Assembly (NCBI GenBank): GCA_947497675.1
Contig: CANMHY010000051.1
Span: 1-6,361 of the forward strand
Direction: 5' to 3'
DNA length: 6,361 bases
Source: Alphaproteobacteria bacterium
Lineage (GTDB): Bacteria > Pseudomonadota > Alphaproteobacteria > 16-39-46
Shown here: in pieces, positions 1-5,070 of the stretch
How the letters are laid out: the number at the start of each line of letters is the position of its first letter
Position numbering within the stretch: position 1 is the first letter of the stretch
Program-made: the position numbers and the translations under genes
The notes under the pieces: generated by a model
What the model was told of the DNA's origin: nothing
Databases searched by the model: none
What the model saw: the letters and a program-made list of their open reading frames with translations, nothing else

Positions 1-395
1 CAGAAGTTATGGACGCTTTAAAAGATAGGTATCCAACGGCAACGCTCCAACTCTATGGATATTCTGGAGGTGGTTTTCTCGCACTCCTTCTCGGGGAAAA
101 GCGCTCTGACGTAACCAAAATTACAACATTTGCAGGAAATTTAGATCACGCAGCGTGGACCGTGTATCATGGGTATAGTCCGTTAACAGGATCTTTAAAT
201 ATTGAAGACTTTGAGGCTCTTTCCAAAATTGAACAGGTTCATTATAGTGGTGTGATGGATGAGGAGGTTCCTTTTGCGCTCAGTAAGACTTATCAGAATC
301 ACTTTAAGGGTGAGACCCTCAATCTTAAGTTTGTTCCCATAGAAGAGTATGGTCATGTATCAGATTGGCCATCGGTTTGGAGAAACGATCAATAA
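1..395 (+). CDS. alpha/beta hydrolase, C-terminal part (5' end outside window)
   Basis: This is the C-terminal portion of an alpha/beta-hydrolase-fold protein. The reading frame is open to the left edge (codons from base 3), and the ATG at base 9 is probably internal, because the nucleophile elbow normally lies about 100 residues into the fold while here it is only 17 residues from that ATG. Counting from that ATG, the elbow is G-Y-S-G-G-G at 17-22 (Ser19 nucleophile), a GVMDEEVP segment at 81-88 supplies the likely acid Asp84, and GHVSDW at 115-120 supplies His116. A complete Ser-Asp-His triad is therefore visible. The stop TAA is at 393-395. It converges on ruvB with 28 bases between the stops. 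The substrate cannot be told; a signal peptide or lipobox would lie outside the window. The fold is confident, the specific function unknown. Confidence 0.8.
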   Translation, partial: EVMDALKDRYPTATLQLYGYSGGGFLALLLGEKRSDVTKITTFAGNLDHAAWTVYHGYSPLTGSLNIEDFEALSKIEQVHYSGVMDEEVPFALSKTYQNHFKGETLNLKFVPIEEYGHVSDWPSVWRNDQ

Positions 396-403
396 TACCT
401 GAA

Positions 404-428
404 ATTAAAATATATGAAAAGTTTTAAT
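404..428. terminator. possible weak bidirectional hairpin between convergent genes
   Basis: A perfect 7-bp inverted repeat, ATTAAAA (404-410) and TTTTAAT (422-428), lies between the hydrolase stop and the ruvB stop and overlaps the latter. Its position between convergent genes suits a shared transcription end. The stem is almost all A-T, so it would be weak, and there is no GC-rich stem with a long T tract. This is a tentative call. Confidence 0.2.
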
Positions 429-1473
429 CCTCTTCCTCTAAAACCTCAAAATTTACGTTTTCTTCGGAAATAAGAACTGGAAGCCCGAGATGCTCAAAAG
501 CTTGACGGGTTAAAACACGACCACGTGGCGTTCTCTGGAGGAACCCTTCTTGGATTAAATAAGGCTCCACAACATCTTCAATGACATCTCGTTGTTCTGA
601 GAGGGCAGCTGCGAGCGTTTCAATGCCGACGGGTCCGCCTTGATAAAAATCAATGATGCGTTTCATATACATGCGGTCCATGGCATCAAGGCCAAATTTA
701 TCCACCTCAAGTCTTAATAGGGCTTCATGGGCAAAGACGTCGTCAATGGTGTTTTGATGAAGCACCGTGGCAATGTCCCGAACCCGGCGTAAGAGACGTC
801 CTGCGATGCGGGGTGTTCCTCGGCAACGTTTTGCAATTTCGAGAGCCCCAGATTCCGTTAAATTAAGATTTAAAAGCCGTGCTTGTCTCAGGATAATTTG
901 AGTGAGTTCATGCGGGGCATAAAACTCGAGACGCGTGGGAATCCCAAATCGCTCCCGTAAGGGTCTTGTGATGAGTCCTGAACGCGTGGTGGCTCCGATA
1001 AGGGTAAACCTTGGAAGGTCTAATCTTACAGAGCGGGCTGCAGGTCCTTCTCCAATCATGAGATCGAGGACAAAGTCTTCCATGGCAGGATAAAGAACTT
1101 CTTCAATTTGAGGAGAGAGGCGATGGATTTCATCGATGAAAAGAACGTCGCCTGCTTCGAGATTCGTAAGAAGAGCCGCAAGATCTCCAGAGCGTGCGAT
1201 CACAGGACCTGATGTTGCTTTAAAATTAACGCCCATTTCATGGGCAATAATTTGAGCGAGGGTTGTTTTTCCAAGACCTGGCGGGCCAAAGAGAAGAACA
1301 TGATCAAGAGCTTCTTGTCGTGTCCGTGCAGCTTCAATGAAGATTTCTAAGTTTTTACGGGCTTGGTGTTGCCCAATGAACTCTGCAAATGAAAGAGGAC
1401 GCAAGGCAACATCAATAGGAGTCTCTTCTTGAAGTTGATGCGGCGTTACAAGGCGAGAAGAAGGTGTTGTCAT
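424..1473 (-). CDS. ruvB: Holliday junction branch migration ATPase RuvB
   Basis: RuvB is the hexameric AAA+ motor that, with RuvA, drives branch migration at Holliday junctions in the cytoplasm. The 349-residue product has the usual length. Visible motifs are Walker [10 protein letters not shown] (63-71), Walker [11 protein letters not shown] (111-120, Asp114/Glu115), sensor 1 GATTRSG (160-166), the PLRERFG segment carrying the arginine finger (171-177), sensor 2 [12 protein letters not shown] (219-230), and the C-terminal winged helix with [17 protein letters not shown] (303-319). The ATG at 1471-1473 gives the expected N-terminus; the upstream ribosome-binding signal is weak (GAAAGA). It lies 20 bases downstream of ruvA and is the last gene of the ruvCAB operon. 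The sequence pattern around sensor 1 is typical of Alphaproteobacteria. No defect is seen. Confidence 0.98.
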   Translation of the reverse strand: MTTPSSRLVTPHQLQEETPIDVALRPLSFAEFIGQHQARKNLEIFIEAARTRQEALDHVLLFGPPGLGKTTLAQIIAHEMGVNFKATSGPVIARSGDLAALLTNLEAGDVLFIDEIHRLSPQIEEVLYPAMEDFVLDLMIGEGPAARSVRLDLPRFTLIGATTRSGLITRPLRERFGIPTRLEFYAPHELTQIILRQARLLNLNLTESGALEIAKRCRGTPRIAGRLLRRVRDIATVLHQNTIDDVFAHEALLRLEVDKFGLDAMDRMYMKRIIDFYQGGPVGIETLAAALSEQRDVIEDVVEPYLIQEGFLQRTPRGRVLTRQAFEHLGLPVLISEENVNFEVLEEED

Positions 1474-1493
1474 GGAATTCTTTCAGAGGAAGT

Positions 1494-2126
1494 TTAAGTT
1501 TGAGAAAGGTCTTTTAAACAGAGGCGAATCATATCGCTGAGTGTCTCAGGAGGGGAAGATAACGCACGGAGGGTCTGAAGGCTTTTTAAAATGGACGGTT
1601 TTCGATACCCTAAGTTCTCAAGGGCTGAAAGCGCATCTTTTTCCAAAGAGGTCAAGCGTTCAGAGGTGTCTCCCATTGGAAATGAAGTATGAGATGTGGC
1701 ACTTCCTTCTCCCTTAAGATAGGGCAATTTTAAAAGGCGATCTTTGAGCTCTGTAATCAGTCTTAGGGCAAGTTTTGCGCCAACGCCATCGGCCGTCACA
1801 AGCGTGTGTTTGTCTTCTTCAAGAATAATGTCATAAAGGATTGCGGGAGAAAACGTGGACAGGAGCGTCAAGGCCACGCGTGCTCCCACACCTTGAACTG
1901 TTCTTAAAAGCCTGAACCATGTTTGCTCAAGAGGTGTTATAAATCCATAAAGCGTGATGCTGTCTTCTTTAACGACAGTTTCAATATAGAAGCTTAAAGT
2001 TGGCGTGGAGCGTATTTTTTCAAGGGTTGAAAGCGGTGTATAGATGAGATAGCCCACCCCTTGAACATCAAGGATACATGAGTCTTCTCCAATAAGATCA
2101 ACCGTTCCTGTTAATTTCCCAATCAT
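1494..2126 (-). CDS. ruvA: Holliday junction DNA-binding protein RuvA
   Basis: RuvA binds the four-way junction as a tetramer and recruits RuvB. The product has 210 residues, a normal family length. The N-terminal OB domain starts MIGKLTGTVD. The acidic pin that excludes duplex DNA is VKEDSITLYGF (52-62, Glu55/Asp56). Two helix-hairpin-helix motifs follow, VQGVGARVAL (78-87) and ADGVGAKLALRLITELKDR (112-130). A short linker leads to the C-terminal RuvB-binding domain (from about 158, including ALSALENLGY at 165-174). The start ATG overlaps the ruvC stop as ATGA (2123-2126). A strong AAGGAG ribosome-binding site lies inside the 3' end of ruvC (2133-2138 on the plus strand), 6 bases from the start, so translation is probably coupled to ruvC. 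Confidence 0.97.
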   Translation of the reverse strand: MIGKLTGTVDLIGEDSCILDVQGVGYLIYTPLSTLEKIRSTPTLSFYIETVVKEDSITLYGFITPLEQTWFRLLRTVQGVGARVALTLLSTFSPAILYDIILEEDKHTLVTADGVGAKLALRLITELKDRLLKLPYLKGEGSATSHTSFPMGDTSERLTSLEKDALSALENLGYRKPSILKSLQTLRALSSPPETLSDMIRLCLKDLSQT

Positions 2127-2629
2127 ATGAGACTCCTTTTTAAGCGGTTTTCAAGGCTTCTTTGCGGCCCCATATGGGCATGACATATCGCAAGAGCCAA
2201 CGCATCTGCAGCATCCTTTGAGAGTTCTTGAATTTTAGGAAGGAAGAAACGAACCATATGTCCGACTTGTTCCTTTTGAGCGTGTCCATGTCCCACAAGT
2301 GCTTTTTTAACCGTTGTTGATGGATACTCTTGAACGCGGATTCCCGCATGGGCTGGGGTCATGAGAACAATTCCGCGTGCAAGACCCAACTTAAGACTTG
2401 AAAGAGGGTTTTTATTGACAAATATTTCTTCAACGCTAGCTTCATCCGGGCAATAGATTTTAAGAATTTCTTTAAGGCCTTCAAAAATGGCAAGAAGCCT
2501 TGTGGGGATGGGGTCTCCAGGGCATGTTGTCAAAGTCCCATGGGCAATGTGAGATAAGCGCCCTTGTTTTTCGTCGAGGACTCCCCATCCTGTTCGATGA
2601 AGTCCGGGATCAAGTCCTAAAATGCGCAT
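2123..2629 (-). CDS. ruvC: Holliday junction resolvase RuvC
   Basis: RuvC is the dimeric endonuclease that cuts Holliday junctions processed by RuvAB. The product has 168 residues, close to the E. coli protein. The catalytic acidic residues of the RNase H-like fold are all present: Asp7 in LGLDPGL, Glu67 in SVEEIF, and Asp139/Asp142 in SKDAADALALAICH, matching E. coli D7, E66, D138 and D141. The ATG at 2627-2629 is preceded on the minus strand by an AAAAGGA ribosome-binding site 7 bases away. It is the first gene of a ruvC-ruvA-ruvB operon, sharing an ATGA overlap with ruvA, and is transcribed divergently from the hipBA module. The residues look intact and the enzyme should be functional. Confidence 0.97.
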   Translation of the reverse strand: MRILGLDPGLHRTGWGVLDEKQGRLSHIAHGTLTTCPGDPIPTRLLAIFEGLKEILKIYCPDEASVEEIFVNKNPLSSLKLGLARGIVLMTPAHAGIRVQEYPSTTVKKALVGHGHAQKEQVGHMVRFFLPKIQELSKDAADALALAICHAHMGPQRSLENRLKRSLI

Positions 2630-2667
2630 AAAGAGGTCCTTTTAAGAGAATAAAAAAAGTTATTTAA

Positions 2668-2676
2668 AATATAGCA
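2668..2676 (-). promoter_or_regulatory. candidate extended -10 promoter for ruvCAB
   Basis: Read on the minus strand, this stretch is TGCTATATT: an extended -10 (TGn) followed by TATATT, which matches TATAAT at five of six positions. Transcription would start near 2661, giving a leader of about 32 bases before the ruvC ATG. No convincing -35 hexamer is seen 16-18 bases upstream, which is acceptable for extended -10 promoters. Confidence 0.45.
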
Positions 2677-2721
2677 TATCTCCTCAGGATTCATAGAGGC
2701 ATGACCTAATTTTTTAGAAAT

Positions 2722-2737
2722 ATTACCGATCGGGATC
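2722..2737. promoter_or_regulatory. partial second copy of the candidate HipB operator
   Basis: ATTACCGATCGG (2722-2733) is identical to the first 12 bases of the perfect palindrome at 2771-2786, while the remaining four bases (GATC instead of TAAT) match at only one position. The two sites are offset by 49 bp, a little under five helical turns. Paired operators near the promoter are common in hipBA autoregulation. This one lies between the ruvC promoter and the hipB promoter. Confidence 0.5.
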
Positions 2738-2770
2738 AAATTTAGATTCTAGGGTAAAAATCCTTAAATT

Positions 2771-2786
2771 ATTACCGATCGGTAAT
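2771..2786. promoter_or_regulatory. perfect 16-bp palindrome, candidate HipB operator
   Basis: ATTACCGATCGGTAAT is its own reverse complement over all 16 bases. It sits directly upstream of the -35 region of the hipB promoter at 2793-2820, where a dimeric helix-turn-helix repressor would be expected to bind. HipB proteins are known to repress their own operon by binding palindromes near the promoter; that this site is bound by the adjacent HipB is inferred from position and symmetry. Confidence 0.6.
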
Positions 2787-2792
2787 TTTTTA

Positions 2793-2820
2793 TAGAAAAT
2801 CGCCTTAAATACCTTATAAT
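2793..2820 (+). promoter_or_regulatory. candidate sigma70 promoter of the hipBA module
   Basis: A consensus -10 TATAAT (2815-2820) is preceded, with a 16-bp spacer, by TAGAAA (2793-2798), which matches the -35 consensus TTGACA at four of six positions. Transcription would begin near 2827 and leave about 28 bases before the ATG at 2855. Because the -10 overlaps the upstream in-frame ATG at 2819, that ATG is very unlikely to be the translation start. Confidence 0.6.
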
Positions 2821-2854
2821 GATCCTTATCAGTAATGAAGAGAGAGGAAGTTTT

Positions 2855-3076
2855 ATGGAAAGGCGTATATTGACTGCAAAAGAACTTGGCGCCCTTGTGC
2901 GAGAAACACGAAAATCTCAAGATTTTACGCAATATGATTTAGCAGGAATAACAGGGGTTGGCCGGAGATTCATTAGCGATTTGGAAAATGGCAAAGAAAC
3001 AGCTCAACTTGGAAAGGTGCTTCATATCGTAAGTTCCTTGGGAATTGTCATGACAGCTTCTCACAAATGGAAATAG
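2855..3076 (+). CDS. hipB: HipB-like antitoxin, Xre-family helix-turn-helix regulator
   Basis: This encodes a 73-residue Xre-family DNA-binding protein, the antitoxin and autorepressor of the two-gene hipBA module. The helix-turn-helix covers about residues 10-60: LGALVRETRKSQDFTQYDLA then GITGVGRRFISDLENGKETAQLGKVL. The GRRFISDLENGK...QLGKVL pattern is typical of HipB-type antitoxins. The start at 2855 is chosen over the in-frame ATG at 2819 because AGAGGAAG (2843-2850) is a good ribosome-binding site with AGGA 6 bases away, and because the ATG at 2819 overlaps the promoter -10. The C-terminus is short and ends HKWK, with a tryptophan next to last. The gene is intact although the hipA after it is broken. 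It may still regulate its promoter. Confidence 0.85.
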   Translation: MERRILTAKELGALVRETRKSQDFTQYDLAGITGVGRRFISDLENGKETAQLGKVLHIVSSLGIVMTASHKWK

Positions 3077-3091
3077 AAGAGGACTCTAAAA

Positions 3092-4361
3092 ATTCAAAAT
3101 AAGCAATATTTGAGGGTGTATCTTTTGGGAATCTTGTTGGAAAATTGTACTCTGATAGGGGCACTTTAAGCTTTTCTTATGAGGAAAATTATTTAAAAAA
3201 ATCTGATGCTTTAAAATTATCGACGTCGTTGCCACTTCAAAAAGAAGTTTTTTCTCATAGTATGACGTCTTCCTTTTTTTCGGGTCTTCTCCCAGATGAA
3301 GATGTGCGTTGCCGTTTGGCAAAATACCTTGGACTTTCTAAAGAAAATATATTTTCTTTGCTTAAAGAAATTGGAGGGGAATGTGCAGGGGCGATTTCTT
3401 TGTATCCAGAAGTGATCGATCCGGATTTTGAGACGGAAAATTACCGCGTTCTTGATGACGCCGAAGGAGATGATATTCTCTCTTCCCTTGACAAGCGGCC
3501 TCTGTTGGCGGGTGAAGAGGGGGTTCGCATTTCAGGAGCAGGGGCTCAAAATAAATTAATAATTGCCTTTGTGAATGGAAAAATTGCCATTCCAACAGGA
3601 ACTGCACCCTCAACTCATATTATTAAACCTGCAATTTTGGGAATTGAAGAGTCCGTTCAAAATGAATATTTTTGTATGAAATTGGCTCAGAAAGTGGGGC
3701 TGCCAGTCCCAGATTTTTTATCTACTGGCTAAAAGAGAGACCCTATTATTTAATTAAGAGGTATGATCGACGGAAAAATAGACATGGAAAAGTTATACGT
3801 CTCCATCAGGAAGATTTTTGTCAAGCACTCTATCTTCCTCCTGAAATGAAATATGAAAACGAAGGTGGCCCAACACTTGAGAACTGCTTTGGGTTGCTGG
3901 AGGAAAGGATTAAAACGGGGTCTATGGCGTCTAAAAACAAAATTATTTTGTTAGAGGGCATTATTTTTAATTTTTTGATTGGAAATGGGGATGCCCATGG
4001 AAAGAATTTTTCGCTTCTTTATGACAAGAATATTGAGCTTCTCGCGCCATTTTATGACCTGATGAACACGGTCGTTTATTCAAATCGCTTTAAAGTAAAG
4101 ATGGCGATGAAAATCAATGGAAAGTATAAATTCCAGGAGGTCTCATTGCGACACTGGGAAAATTTTGGAGAGACCATTGGGTTTAGGCCTGATTTTATAA
4201 GGAAGCAGGTTATAAACCTTTCAAATAAAATTTGGAGTGAAGCTCAAGCATTATATGAAGAGCTGAACATGGACGTTAAAACGAGATCCCCAATTTATAA
4301 AAAAATCATGGAAGAGATTAAAGTGCGTACGTCTCTTATGAACCTTAACCTCAAAAATTAA
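3092..4361 (+). pseudogene. hipA: HipA-like Ser/Thr kinase toxin, interrupted by two frameshifts
   Basis: This is a full-length classical HipA kinase gene in three frames. Frame A (same as hipB) reads LRVYLLG at 3110-3130. Frame B reads NLVGKLYSDRGTLSFSY onward from 3130 to a stop at 3730-3732. Frame C reads FFIYWLKERPYYLIKRYDR onward from 3717 to the stop at 4359-4361. Each join needs one extra base. Restoring both gives about 423 residues against 440 for E. coli HipA, with key residues near the E. coli numbering: the Gly-rich loop Ser in RISGAGAQNK at about 148 (S150), HIIKP Lys at 179 (K181), catalytic GNGDAHGKN Asp at 301 and Asn at 306 (D309, N314), and FYDLMN Asp at 323 (D332). An AAGAGGA site (3077-3083) sits 8 bases before ATT at 3092, where an ATG would be expected. 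It follows hipB directly. HipA kinases phosphorylate translation factors such as GltX. This one is probably inactive, unless the breaks are sequencing errors or are bypassed. Confidence 0.85.
3695..3720 (+). other. short hairpin plus T6 slippery tract at the second hipA break
   Basis: A 6-bp stem (TGGGGC 3695-3700 with GTCCCA 3706-3711, one G-T wobble) closes a five-base loop TGCCA. It is followed after two bases by six Ts and an A (3714-3720). In the upstream hipA frame the tract is read T TTT TTA, a classical -1 slippery heptamer, and a -1 shift continues into the downstream hipA frame instead of stopping at 3730. The same hairpin plus U tract also resembles a weak intrinsic terminator or a transcriptional slippage site. 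Function is inferred, not shown; simple loss of one T from a T7 tract explains the break equally well. Confidence 0.35.
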
Positions 4362-4473
4362 CTAAAATCCGGAAAGACTCAGAGCGGCATAAATTAGGGA
4401 GTTAAAAATCTTTATTATTTTGATGTGGTGTTTTTGAATAATAAAAATTGATTTACTCATGAATCATTTCTTA

Positions 4474-4502
4474 TTGTTTTTCTCTAAAATTGTGTGTAAA
4501 AT
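4474..4502 (+). promoter_or_regulatory. candidate promoter of the hipBST operon
   Basis: TTGTTT (4474-4479, the TTG core of a -35) is separated by 17 bp from TAAAAT (4497-4502, five of six -10 positions). Transcription would start near 4509, about 33 bases before the ATG at 4542. The -10 overlaps the inverted repeat at 4499-4526, which fits repression by a dimeric regulator. Other AT-rich -10 look-alikes exist nearby, so the assignment is moderate. Confidence 0.45.
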
Positions 4503-4526
4503 CATAAAAAGATGTAATTATGATTT
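4499..4526. promoter_or_regulatory. inverted repeat, candidate operator of the hipBST operon
   Basis: Perfect 9-bp arms AAATCATAA (4499-4507) and TTATGATTT (4518-4526) flank a 10-bp spacer, covering the -10 and predicted start of transcription. A related shorter repeat, TGATT (4449-4453) and AATCA (4462-4466) with an 8-bp spacer, lies upstream. Its arm-N8-arm geometry resembles the E. coli HipB operator (TATCC-N8-GGATA). The sequences differ from the palindromes of the upstream hipBA module, so the two regulators probably have separate specificity. Confidence 0.5.
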
Positions 4527-4541
4527 ATATATAAGGCATTT

Positions 4542-4772
4542 ATGACTTTAACCCACGAAAATCTAGCACGGATTGTTAAATGGCACCGCAAGAAGGCGCA
4601 CATAAGCCAGCAGGTTCTTGCGGATATGGCGGGTGTGAGCAGGACAGCGATACAACGACTTGAAGACGGTATTTTCAAGATACAACTTGATACGCTTTTG
4701 AAAGTTTTTAAGATTTTGAATCTTTCTCTTGAACTTTCAAGCCCTCTTCTGAAGGAACTTAAAGATGAATAA
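4542..4772 (+). CDS. hipB: HipB-like Xre-family regulator of a HipBST module
   Basis: This 76-residue protein is an Xre-type helix-turn-helix regulator, first gene of the three-gene operon. The HTH spans about residues 8-60, with KKAHISQQVLADMAGVSR (17-34) as helices 2-3 and TAIQRLEDG at 35-43 completing the domain. In HipBST systems HipB binds the operon's operator and strengthens inhibition of the kinase, while HipS is the main antitoxin. The start ATG has a TAAGG ribosome-binding site (4532-4536) 5 bases upstream. The stop overlaps the start of the next gene by 8 bases. It is clearly different in sequence from the 73-residue HipB at 2855, so it is not a recent duplicate. Confident as an HTH regulator; the HipB role rests on context. 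Confidence 0.85.
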   Translation: MTLTHENLARIVKWHRKKAHISQQVLADMAGVSRTAIQRLEDGIFKIQLDTLLKVFKILNLSLELSSPLLKELKDE

Positions 4773-5070
4773 AGCTCGAATTTATGTTCATGGGATTTTT
4801 GCAGGTTTTTTAGAAGAGGAGAAGGGGATATATCGGGTTTCCTATCTGCCTTCTTATAGAGGGGAGCCCATTTCTTTAACGCTTCCTATTCAAGAAGAAT
4901 CTTACGTTTTTAATCATTTCCCTCCGTTTTTTGAAGGACTTCTTCCGGAAGGGCTCCTTTTAGAAGGATTGCTGAGGAATCGTAAGCTGGATCAGAAAGA
5001 TTATTTGGGTCAGATTTTTGCTGTTGGCCATGATCTCGTGGGCGCTGTTACAGTGGAAAATGATCAATGA
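4765..5070 (+). CDS. hipS: HipS-like antitoxin, stand-alone HipA N-terminal subdomain
   Basis: The 101-residue product corresponds to the N-terminal subdomain of HipA (HipA_N / couple_hipA type) encoded as its own gene, as in HipBST. It starts with a beta strand pattern ARIYVHGIFAGFLEEE (4-19), continues YRVSYLPSYRGEPISLTLPI (23-42), and carries the typical FPPFFEGLLPEG motif (52-63) and the helix-turn segment DYLGQIFAVGHDLVGAV (79-95). In the E. coli HipBST system the HipS protein binds HipT and inhibits the kinase. The start overlaps the hipB stop by 8 bases and has AAGGA (4752-4756) 8 bases upstream. The stop overlaps the hipT start as ATGA (5067-5070). The split is real gene architecture, not a frameshift: both genes have intact ends, and a short start/stop overlap is standard for coupled genes. 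Confidence 0.88.
   Translation: MNKARIYVHGIFAGFLEEEKGIYRVSYLPSYRGEPISLTLPIQEESYVFNHFPPFFEGLLPEGLLLEGLLRNRKLDQKDYLGQIFAVGHDLVGAVTVENDQ

Noticed and set aside
2140..2349. Open frame on the minus strand inside ruvC
   Set aside because: It lies wholly within the intact ruvC in another frame and has no family resemblance.
2819..2854. Earlier in-frame ATG for hipB at 2819
   Set aside because: It overlaps the TATAAT -10, and the ATG at 2855 has a well-placed ribosome-binding site.
2723..2932. Minus-strand open frame across the hipB promoter region
   Set aside because: It covers the operators and the hipB start, has no recognisable motif and no ribosome-binding support.
3086..3322. Minus-strand open frame opposite hipA
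   Set aside because: It is antisense to conserved HipA residues, with no motif of its own.
3362..3613. Minus-strand open frame opposite hipA
   Set aside because: It is antisense to the HipA Gly-rich loop region and is a shadow of real coding sequence.
3672..4361. Second half of hipA as an independent gene
   Set aside because: The early residues before FFIYWLK are out-of-frame reading of conserved HipA sequence, and there is no good start site. It is best read as the 3' part of the broken hipA.
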